Source of the DNA: JAVBUY01 sp031552735
Lineage (GTDB): Bacteria > Bacillota > Clostridia > Christensenellales > Aristaeellaceae
Assembly (NCBI GenBank): GCA_031552735.1
Contig: JAVBMF010000015.1
Span: 1 to 64,000 of the forward strand
Length of the DNA: 64,000 bases
Reading direction: 5' to 3'
How positions within the stretch are numbered: the first letter of the stretch is position 1; every line of letters begins with the position of its first letter. A program made the position numbers and the translations under genes. Below are positions 57,774-64,000 of this stretch, in pieces. The notes beneath the pieces are model-generated. The model had not been told where the DNA came from. It did not search any database and was given only the letters and a program-made list of their open reading frames with translations.

Positions 57774-57806
57774 GTGTGCAGCATCACTTCCAGCGAGGAG
57801 CATCGT

Positions 57807-59207
57807 ATGGACGGCGAGGTATTCTACAGCATCGGCTTGGATATCGGCACGACCACGACGCAGTGCGTGCTCTCCAGCATGCGCATTGTCAACGCTGCGC
57901 CTGCTTTTTCCGTGCCCCGCTACCAGATCGTGGACAAGCGCGTGCTCCACCGTGCTCCGCGCCGCTTGACGCCCATGCTCTCCGCTGATACAATACAGAT
58001 AGACATCATACGCGGGTGGCTGGACGAAGCCTTCCGTGCATCCGGTATATCGCCAAGCCAGATCAAGGCTGGTGCGGTGATCCTCACCGGCGAAACCGCG
58101 CGCAAGCGCAATGCCCGTGCGGTCGCCGAGTCACTTGCCGGGCTGGCCGGGGAATTTGTCGTCGCCACTGCCGGTCCCATTCTTGAATCGGTGCTCGCCG
58201 GGCGCGGTTCCGGCGCGGACGAGATTTCCCGCCAGCGCGGGCAGCGCGTGCTCAATCTGGATATCGGCGGCGGCACCACCAATCTTTGCTTGTTTGACGG
58301 CGGCGACCCAGTCGAAACCGGCTGCCTGCGCATCGGTGGCCGCCTGTTGCGCCGCGATCCCTCCACCGGTATTGTGCGCTTGTGCGCCCAGCCCATGATC
58401 GATGTCGCCAACGATGTCGGCGTTTCGGTCGCCGAGGGCTCGGTGCTGCCGCTGCCCGGGCTCATCCGCATCATCGCCCGCTCGGTAGAACTACTGGAAG
58501 AGTCCGCCGGGCTGCGCCCCGAGACACCGCTGTATCGTTCGCTGCTGTTGGAGCACGGCCTGCCACAAACCGCGCGCGCCGACCTGTTCACCTTCTCCGG
58601 CGGCGTCGCCGACTGCCTCTATGGCAGCGAGCCCGATCCCATGTTCGCCGATGATGTTGGCTATCTGCTTGGCCGTTCGTTGGCCGGTTCTCGCTTTTTC
58701 ACGGCGGGGCGCGTGCTCCGCCCTGCTGAAACCACGCATGCTACGGTGATCGGCGCCGGAATATTCAGCGTCAGCCTATCGGGCAGCACCACTGTGGTGG
58801 AGCGTGCTCCGCTGCCGATTCACAATCTCGCGGTGGGGCGCGTCAAGCTGGACTCCCCCCCGGACATCGCGCATATACGTGACCGCGTCGCAAAACTGCG
58901 CGAGATGATGGACGAGCCGTTCGCCATCGGTTTTACCGGCTGGAGCAACCCTCGCTATGACGACATCGAGGCCATGGCCGCGCAGCTTGCACCCTTGCTC
59001 CCCACCGACACCGTTTGCCCGGTGATCGTCATCGAGCACGACATTGCCAAGGCGCTCGGCCAAGCGCTGCAACGCCTGCGCGGCGGCAATCCGCCGCTGG
59101 TGTGCATCGATGGCATCCGCCTGGCGATCGGCGACCGCATTGATATCGGCGTGCCCATGGGCGGCGGCTCCGCACTGCCGGTGGTCATCAAGACGCTTGC
59201 GCTATAG
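57807..59207 (+). CDS. eutA: EutA, ethanolamine ammonia-lyase reactivase
   Basis: 466-residue ASKHA-fold ATPase that exchanges damaged cobalamin in ethanolamine ammonia-lyase. N-terminal phosphate loop GLDIGTTTTQCV, second loop LDIGGGTTNLCLF near residue 151, and TGETARKRNA; the C-terminal IGDRIDIGVPMGGGSALPVV is typical. Normal length. ATG at 57807 follows GAGGAG at 6 bases; the frame is open a few codons further upstream inside the promoter. First gene of the operon; no eutVW or eutP is seen upstream. Confidence 0.92.
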   Translation: MDGEVFYSIGLDIGTTTTQCVLSSMRIVNAAPAFSVPRYQIVDKRVLHRAPRRLTPMLSADTIQIDIIRGWLDEAFRASGISPSQIKAGAVILTGETARKRNARAVAESLAGLAGEFVVATAGPILESVLAGRGSGADEISRQRGQRVLNLDIGGGTTNLCLFDGGDPVETGCLRIGGRLLRRDPSTGIVRLCAQPMIDVANDVGVSVAEGSVLPLPGLIRIIARSVELLEESAGLRPETPLYRSLLLEHGLPQTARADLFTFSGGVADCLYGSEPDPMFADDVGYLLGRSLAGSRFFTAGRVLRPAETTHATVIGAGIFSVSLSGSTTVVERAPLPIHNLAVGRVKLDSPPDIAHIRDRVAKLREMMDEPFAIGFTGWSNPRYDDIEAMAAQLAPLLPTDTVCPVIVIEHDIAKALGQALQRLRGGNPPLVCIDGIRLAIGDRIDIGVPMGGGSALPVVIKTLAL

Positions 59208-59230
59208 CCTGCGCGAAAGGAGATCGGCTC

Positions 59231-60586
59231 GTGAAACTCTCCACACAGCTTTTCGGACAAAACTACACCTTCCAAACGCTGGCCGAGGTACTGGGCAAAG
59301 CCAATGAGCCCAAGTCCGGCGACCGGTTGGCCGGTCTGGCCGCCGAAACCCCGCGCGAGCGCGTGGCCGCGCGCATTGTGCTGTCCGAGCTGACCGTGCG
59401 CGATATCACCGAGCACCCCGCCGTCCCCTACGAGCAGGACGAGGTGACGCGCATCATCATCGACGGCATCAATCAGAGCATCTATCGCGAGCTGGCCGAC
59501 TGGACCATCGGCGAACTGCGCGAGCGCATCCTTGCCGCCGACGGCGCACGCATCGTGCGCATCGGTCGCGGACTGACCAGCGAAGCGATCGCCGCGGTGA
59601 CCAAACTGATGGGCAATCTGGACCTGATGACAGCCGCCAGCAAGATCGAGGTGCTGGCTACCTGCGTCACCACCATTGGCATGCCAGGCACGCTCAGCGC
59701 GCGCCTGCAACCCAACCACCCCACCGACGATCTGACCGGCATCACCGCCTCACTGCTGGAGGGCTTGTCCTACGGTGTCGGCGACGCAGTGATTGGCTTA
59801 AACCCGGTGGACGCCAGCGAGGCGTCGGTCGCCGCCATCCTGCACCGCTTTGACGAAATCAAGCGCAAGTATGAAATTCCCACGCAACAGTGCGTGCTCG
59901 CGCATGTCACCACACAGATGGACGCGGTGCGCAAGGGCGCGCCCAGCGACCTGATCTTCCAAAGCATCGCGGGCACACAAAAGGGCAACGAGGCCTTCGG
60001 CATCAACGCTGCCATGCTCGCCGAGGCGCAGGCGCTGATGCGCACCGAGGGCACTGCGCATGGCCCCAACGTGCTTTACTTCGAAACCGGGCAGGGCAGC
60101 GAATTGTCCAGTGACGCGCACTATGGCCACGATCAACTGATCATGGAGGCGCGCTGCTATGGCTTCGCGCGACACTATGCGCCTTTCCTGGTCAATACGG
60201 TGGTCGGCTTCATTGGGCCAGAGTACCTCTACGACAGCCGCGAGGTCATCCGCGCCGGGCTGGAGGATCACTTCATGGGCAAACTGTCCGGCCTGCCGAT
60301 GGGTTGCGACTGCTGCTACACCAACCACATGCAGGCCACGCAAAACGACATCGAGAACTTGATGACGCTGCTGACTGCCGCAGGCAGCACATATTTCATC
60401 GGCGTACCGCATGCCGACGATGTCATGCTCAACTATCAGTCCACCGGCTACCATGATGTGGCCGCGGTACGCGAGCTGCTCCATAGGGAGCCGATCGCGG
60501 CATTTTCGGCGTGGCTGGCACGCTGGGGCATCTGGCAGGATGGAAAGTTGGGACCCGCCGCTGGCGATGCTTCCATCTTTCTGTAG
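59231..60586 (+). CDS. eutB: EutB, ethanolamine ammonia-lyase large subunit
   Basis: 451 residues, normal length, with a GTG start (59231) preceded by AAAGGAG. TIM-barrel subunit that with EutC and adenosylcobalamin splits ethanolamine to acetaldehyde and ammonia. Landmarks include ANEPKSGDRLAGLAA, LQPNHPTDDLTGITAS, YFETGQGSELSSDAHYGHDQ and MGCDCCYTNHMQA. It follows eutA by 23 bp. Confidence 0.95.
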   Translation: MKLSTQLFGQNYTFQTLAEVLGKANEPKSGDRLAGLAAETPRERVAARIVLSELTVRDITEHPAVPYEQDEVTRIIIDGINQSIYRELADWTIGELRERILAADGARIVRIGRGLTSEAIAAVTKLMGNLDLMTAASKIEVLATCVTTIGMPGTLSARLQPNHPTDDLTGITASLLEGLSYGVGDAVIGLNPVDASEASVAAILHRFDEIKRKYEIPTQQCVLAHVTTQMDAVRKGAPSDLIFQSIAGTQKGNEAFGINAAMLAEAQALMRTEGTAHGPNVLYFETGQGSELSSDAHYGHDQLIMEARCYGFARHYAPFLVNTVVGFIGPEYLYDSREVIRAGLEDHFMGKLSGLPMGCDCCYTNHMQATQNDIENLMTLLTAAGSTYFIGVPHADDVMLNYQSTGYHDVAAVRELLHREPIAAFSAWLARWGIWQDGKLGPAAGDASIFL

Positions 60587-60598
60587 AAAGGAGCACCC

Positions 60599-61456
60599 AT
60601 GGAAGAATCAAGCATTCAAGAAATCGTTGATCGCGTGCTCCGATCGCTGGAGCCGACGCAAGAGAGCATGCTCCCGCAGCAATCATCCGCAGCCGATACT
60701 GCGCGCGACCTGACCGCCACCGACATACGTACCCAGATGCTGGTGGATCACCCGCATGACCGAGAGGCGTTCCTGTCGATGAAAGCGCACACGCCCGCCC
60801 GGTTGGGTGTCGGCCGCGCCGGAGCACGCTATCGCACACAAACCATGCTCCGCTTTGCCGCCGACCACGCCGCCGCGCAAGATGCTGTATTCAGCGACGT
60901 ACCCGACGCGCTGCTTGCTCAGCTGGGCTGGAAGCATTACCAAACCACCTGCGATTCGCGCGACGAGTTTCTGACCCGCCCGGACAAAGGCCGCGCCTTT
61001 TCGCCCGACACGCTGGCGCACATCAAGCAGGACACCGGCACGCCGCCGCGCGTGTTCCTCTATGTCGCCGATGGTCTGTCCTCCAGCGCGGTGATCGCCA
61101 ACGCGGCGGACATCGTCAAGACCGTGCAAAAGGGTCTGGAGGGCTATGGTGTCACAGTATCGCAGCCCATCTTTGTGCAGTATGGCCGCGTCGGCTCCAT
61201 GGACGCGCTGGGCGACGCCATCGGCTCGGAGGTATTCTGCGTGTTCTTGGGCGAGCGTCCCGGTCTGGTCACCGCAGAGAGCATGAGCGCCTATATCGCC
61301 TACCGTCCGACCGTCGGCATGCCGGAAAGTCGCCGCACTGTGCTGGCCAACATCCATCGTGGCGGCACGCAAGCAGTCGAGGCCGGTGCGCACATTGTCG
61401 ATGTGATCCGCAAAATGCTGGAGCAAAAAGCAAGCGGGCTGGACCTTACGCTATAA
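60599..61456 (+). CDS. eutC: EutC, ethanolamine ammonia-lyase small subunit
   Basis: 285 residues. The N-terminal ~45 residues form an amphipathic helix (SSIQEIVDRVLRSLE) and a flexible linker, which in this family directs the enzyme into the microcompartment. Then the cobalamin-binding core: RLGVGRAGARYRTQTMLRF, VGSMDALGDAIGSEVFCVF, LGERPGLVTAESMSAY. ATG at 60599 is 12 bp after the eutB stop with AAAGGAG. Confidence 0.95.
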   Translation: MEESSIQEIVDRVLRSLEPTQESMLPQQSSAADTARDLTATDIRTQMLVDHPHDREAFLSMKAHTPARLGVGRAGARYRTQTMLRFAADHAAAQDAVFSDVPDALLAQLGWKHYQTTCDSRDEFLTRPDKGRAFSPDTLAHIKQDTGTPPRVFLYVADGLSSSAVIANAADIVKTVQKGLEGYGVTVSQPIFVQYGRVGSMDALGDAIGSEVFCVFLGERPGLVTAESMSAYIAYRPTVGMPESRRTVLANIHRGGTQAVEAGAHIVDVIRKMLEQKASGLDLTL

Positions 61457-61469
61457 ATTGGAGGTTGCC

Positions 61470-62129
61470 ATGCGAGGAGACGCATTGCGTGCCCAGGTGC
61501 TTTCATCTCGGATCATTCCGCAGGTGGACGCCGCGTTGCGCGAAAAATTCTCGCTGCTGCCCCATGAGCGCGCGCTGGGCCTGCTGACCTGCGATAGCGA
61601 TGACGTCGGCTACACCGCACTGGATGAGGCCACCAAGAAAGCCGCCGTGCGCGTGGTCTACGCGCAGTCCATGTACGCGGGTGCGGCCAATGCCAACACC
61701 AAGCTGGCCGGTGAGTTTCTGGGCATCCTGTCCGGCGAGTCACCGGAGGACATCCGCAGCGGTCTAGCCGCCGCTGCCTATTGCATTCGCAGCGGCGCCA
61801 GCTTTTACAGCGCCAACGACGACGATTCCATCCCTTACTTTGCGCACTGCATCTCGCGCGTTGGCACCTATCTCAGCGAATCGGCGGGCATTCCTGCCGG
61901 TTCCAGCCTCGCCTATCTGATCGCGCCGCCGCTGGAATCCATGTTCGCGCTGGATGCGGCGCTGAAGGCCGCTACCGTAACCATGGTCGCATTTTACGGC
62001 CCGCCCTCGCCGACCAACTTTGGCGGCGCGCTGCTCGCCGGTTCACAGTCGGATTGTCAGGCCGCGTGTCAGGCCTTTGCGCAGGCTGTGCAGCAGGTGG
62101 CATCCGCCCCGCAGGAAGAAGGAGTGTAA
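61470..62129 (+). CDS. eutL: EutL, trimeric microcompartment shell protein
   Basis: 219 residues with tandem BMC domains in circular permutation. Family stretches are ERALGLLTCDSDDVGYTALD, YAGAANANTKLAGEFLGIL and FYGPPSPTNFGGALLAGSQS. EutL trimers form a gated pore thought to admit ethanolamine or cofactors. ATG at 61470 follows GGAGG at 6 bases; a TTG four codons upstream is not used. Confidence 0.94.
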   Translation: MRGDALRAQVLSSRIIPQVDAALREKFSLLPHERALGLLTCDSDDVGYTALDEATKKAAVRVVYAQSMYAGAANANTKLAGEFLGILSGESPEDIRSGLAAAAYCIRSGASFYSANDDDSIPYFAHCISRVGTYLSESAGIPAGSSLAYLIAPPLESMFALDAALKAATVTMVAFYGPPSPTNFGGALLAGSQSDCQAACQAFAQAVQQVASAPQEEGV

Positions 62130-62132
62130 CCC

Positions 62133-62648
62133 ATGACCGCACTTGGGATGATCGAAACCATCGGCCTGGTATCGGCGCTGGAAGCCGCCGACGCGGGGCT
62201 GAAAGCCGCCGCTGTGCGTCTGCTGGGCACCGATTATGTGCGCGGTGGGCTGGTGATGGTGCGTTTTTCCGGCGAGGTAGCCGCCGTGCAAGCGGCGGTT
62301 GATGCCGGAGCACAGGCGGCGCAGCGCATTGGCAAGGTATTCAGCGCGCATGTGATCGCGCGCGCCATGCCGGAGGTTGTGAGCATGCTCCTGGATCAAG
62401 GCGACTGCCCGCACGCCGAAAACTCCGGCTGCGCTAGCTGCGGCGCGTGCGAGGGGGCGAAGCGCGAGGCAAAAGAACACAAAGCGCCCGCAATCTCACC
62501 CCATTACGAGGACTGGACCGTGCTGAAACTGCGCCAGCATGTGCGCGAACTGCCCGGGTTCCCCCTATCGCCCAACGAAATCCGCTTCGCGCGCAAGGAT
62601 GAACTTCTCAGCGCGCTGGCGATATGGAAAGCGCAGCGCAATACCTGA
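62133..62648 (+). CDS. BMC shell protein with Cys-rich linker and C-terminal helical domain (EutK/EutM-like)
   Basis: 171 residues. Residues 1-88 are a canonical hexamer-type BMC domain (ALGMIETIGLVSALEAAD, VRFSGEVAAVQAAVDAG, VIARAMPEVV). Then a cysteine cluster C92-x7-C100-x2-C103-x2-C106 in a flexible segment, then ~45 residues (DWTVLKLRQHVRELPGFPLS to LLSALAIWKA) that look like a small helical SAP- or EutK-type nucleic-acid-binding domain. Ordinary EutM lacks both additions. The cysteines could hold Fe-S or zinc. Three bases after eutL. Confidence 0.82.
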   Translation: MTALGMIETIGLVSALEAADAGLKAAAVRLLGTDYVRGGLVMVRFSGEVAAVQAAVDAGAQAAQRIGKVFSAHVIARAMPEVVSMLLDQGDCPHAENSGCASCGACEGAKREAKEHKAPAISPHYEDWTVLKLRQHVRELPGFPLSPNEIRFARKDELLSALAIWKAQRNT

Positions 62649-62677
62649 CGACACATCCGCAATGAGAGGTGATGCAT

Positions 62678-64000
62678 ATGGACCTGGATCGCGATCTCGC
62701 GTCGGTTCAGGAAGCGCGCGACCTTGTGCGTGCCGCGCGCGCCGCGCAGGCGCAGCTTGCCCAGATGACGCAGCAGCAGGTTGACGCCATTGTCGCGCGC
62801 ATGTCCGAGGCGGCGGCGGCGCAGGCCGAGCCGCTGGCGCGCATGGCGGTGGAAGAAACCGGCTTTGGCGTCGTGCAGGACAAGATCACCAAGAATCGCT
62901 TTGCCGCGCTCAAGGTCTATGAGTCGATCCGCGATGTGCGCACCATGGGCATCATCCACGACGACACAGCGCGCAAAATCATCGAAGCCGCCGTGCCGGT
63001 CGGCGTGGTCGCCGGGCTGGTGCCCAGCACCAACCCCACCTCCACCGCGATATTCAAGTCGCTGATCTCGGTCAAGGCGGGCAATGCGGTGGTGTTTTCG
63101 CCGCATCCGGGCGCGGTGCGCTGCATTGGCGAAGCGGTACGCATCCTGCGCGAAGCGGCGTGCTCCGCCGGTGCTCCCGAGGGGCTGATCGCCACCATGA
63201 CCATCCCCACCGTGCAGGGGACGAATGAGCTGATGCGTCTGTCGGATATGATCCTGGCCACCGGTGGTTCCGCGATGGTCAAGGCGGCATACTCCTCCGG
63301 CACGCCCGCGCTGGGCGTCGGACCGGGCAACGTCCCCGCTTTTATCGAGCGCACAGCCGATATCCCCGCCGCTGTACGCCGCATCTTCGCCAGCAAAACC
63401 TTCGACAATGGCACGATCTGCGCTTCCGAGCAGGCCATCGTCACAGAGCAGTGCGTCAAAGACGAGGTGCTCGCCGAAATCAAGCGGCAGGGCGGTTACT
63501 TTGTCAGCGGCGACGATGCCAAGAAATTCGAGCGCGTCATCCTGCATCCCTCGGGCAGCGGCGTCAACCCCAAGATTGTAGGCCGCAGCGCCATCACCAT
63601 CGCCGAGATGGCCGGTGTGCGCGTGCCCGCCGATACGCGCGTCATCCTCTGCGAACAGGAGCACGTCGGCAAAGCGTATCCCTTTACGATCGAGAAGCTT
63701 TCGCCTTTGCTCGCGTTCTTTGTGGAACCAGACTGGCGCGCGGCGTGCGATCGCTGCATCGAACTGCTCCGGTTTGACGGTGTCGGTCACTCCATGGCCA
63801 TCCACACCGCCAATTCGGAACTGGTGCGCACCTTCCTCACCGCCAAGCCGGTTTCACGCCTGCTGGTCAATGTCGGCTCCACGCTGGGCGCTATCGGCGC
63901 CACCACCGCGCTCAAGCCGTCGCTGACCTTAGGCTGCGGCGCGGTTGGCGGCTCGGCCACCAGCGATAACGTGACGGTCACGCACCTGTTCCAGATACGG
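62678..64000 (+). CDS. eutE: Acetaldehyde dehydrogenase (CoA-acylating), 3' end cut by the window
   Basis: 441 codons are present and the frame is open at base 64000; family members have roughly 460-500 residues. Oxidises acetaldehyde to acetyl-CoA with NAD+. Visible: VAGLVPSTNPTSTAIFKSL, KAGNAVVFSPHP, GPGNVPAFIERTADI and the catalytic cysteine in NGTICASEQ. The N-terminus (MDLDRDLASVQEARDLVRAA) goes straight into the core without the ~18-residue encapsulation helix of Salmonella EutE, so packaging may rely on other partners. The start at 62678 is 8 bases from GAGAGG; an in-frame ATG two codons earlier is too close to it. Confidence 0.88.
   Translation, partial: MDLDRDLASVQEARDLVRAARAAQAQLAQMTQQQVDAIVARMSEAAAAQAEPLARMAVEETGFGVVQDKITKNRFAALKVYESIRDVRTMGIIHDDTARKIIEAAVPVGVVAGLVPSTNPTSTAIFKSLISVKAGNAVVFSPHPGAVRCIGEAVRILREAACSAGAPEGLIATMTIPTVQGTNELMRLSDMILATGGSAMVKAAYSSGTPALGVGPGNVPAFIERTADIPAAVRRIFASKTFDNGTICASEQAIVTEQCVKDEVLAEIKRQGGYFVSGDDAKKFERVILHPSGSGVNPKIVGRSAITIAEMAGVRVPADTRVILCEQEHVGKAYPFTIEKLSPLLAFFVEPDWRAACDRCIELLRFDGVGHSMAIHTANSELVRTFLTAKPVSRLLVNVGSTLGAIGATTALKPSLTLGCGAVGGSATSDNVTVTHLFQIR

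Noticed and set aside
57505..57806. Cobalamin riboswitch or EutV hairpin pair before eutA
   Set aside because: No B12-box-like sequence or paired short hairpins were found; the promoter is too close to eutA.
1..64000. CRISPR arrays, tRNA or rRNA genes, insertion sequences, prophage
   Set aside because: No regular spaced repeats, no cloverleaf or rRNA sequence, and no transposase, integrase or phage protein could be recognised on either strand.

Overview
The window looks like chromosome from a GC-rich, anaerobic, endospore-forming member of the Clostridia (Bacillota). The basis is a complete spoIIIAA-AH operon and spoIVFA/FB, an Rnf complex in the Acetobacterium-type order C-D-G-E-A-B, genes of an NADH-linked electron-bifurcating [FeFe]-hydrogenase, the typical Firmicute block asp23-nusB-folD-xseAB-ispA-dxs-tlyA-nadK-argR-recN, and an ethanolamine microcompartment operon. 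I could not place the genus. I saw no tRNA, rRNA, CRISPR array, transposase or phage gene. About 85% of the window is read on the minus strand.

Layout. 1-6.0 kb (minus): the start of a bifurcating-hydrogenase operon (nuoE-like, ATPase, ferredoxin, nuoF-like running off the left edge). Behind its promoter lies a separate cluster with a sensory-type [FeFe]-hydrogenase homologue, two DRTGG proteins, an RsbW-like ATPase and a PHP phosphoesterase. 6.1-8.4 kb: a DUF6062 gene (plus), then Nudix and threonine aldolase genes. 8.5-18.2 kb: spoIVFB-spoIVFA, then maf-mreB-mreC-mreD-mrdA-minD-rodA for rod shape and septum control, without minC or minE. 18.5-25.0 kb: the Rnf operon, whose RnfG is enlarged to four tandem FMN-binding domains. 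25.2-44.3 kb: one long run of tightly packed minus-strand genes, beginning with an L,D-transpeptidase and spoIIIA and passing into stress/envelope, replication, isoprenoid and NAD genes; two internal vegetative-type promoters divide it. 44.36-44.60 kb: a hairpin-rich non-coding element bounded by two identical palindromes. 44.6-48.7 kb: a TPR protein, thiI, a cysteine desulfurase and a membrane protein. 48.8-57.5 kb: a zinc-ribbon membrane protein and a cluster of secreted proteins that includes a duplicated two-gene unit, then a secreted 5'-nucleotidase. 57.8 kb to the right edge (plus): eutA-eutB-eutC-eutL-BMC shell protein-acetaldehyde dehydrogenase (cut by the window end).

How it fits together. 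Rnf and the bifurcating hydrogenase couple ferredoxin, NAD(H), H2 and ion gradients in fermentative or acetogenic energy metabolism; the sensory-type hydrogenase cluster next to the hydrogenase operon probably reports redox or H2 status. The eut operon supplies acetyl-CoA and ethanolamine-derived nitrogen. The spoIIIA, spoIVF and probably the L,D-transpeptidase genes serve sporulation; all three transcription units have sigma-E-like promoter candidates with a 14-bp spacer.

Start codons were reassigned from ribosome binding sites and 4-bp ATGA overlaps wherever the longest reading frame was implausible. All functional names rest on recognition of motifs and gene order by eye, not on database searches.
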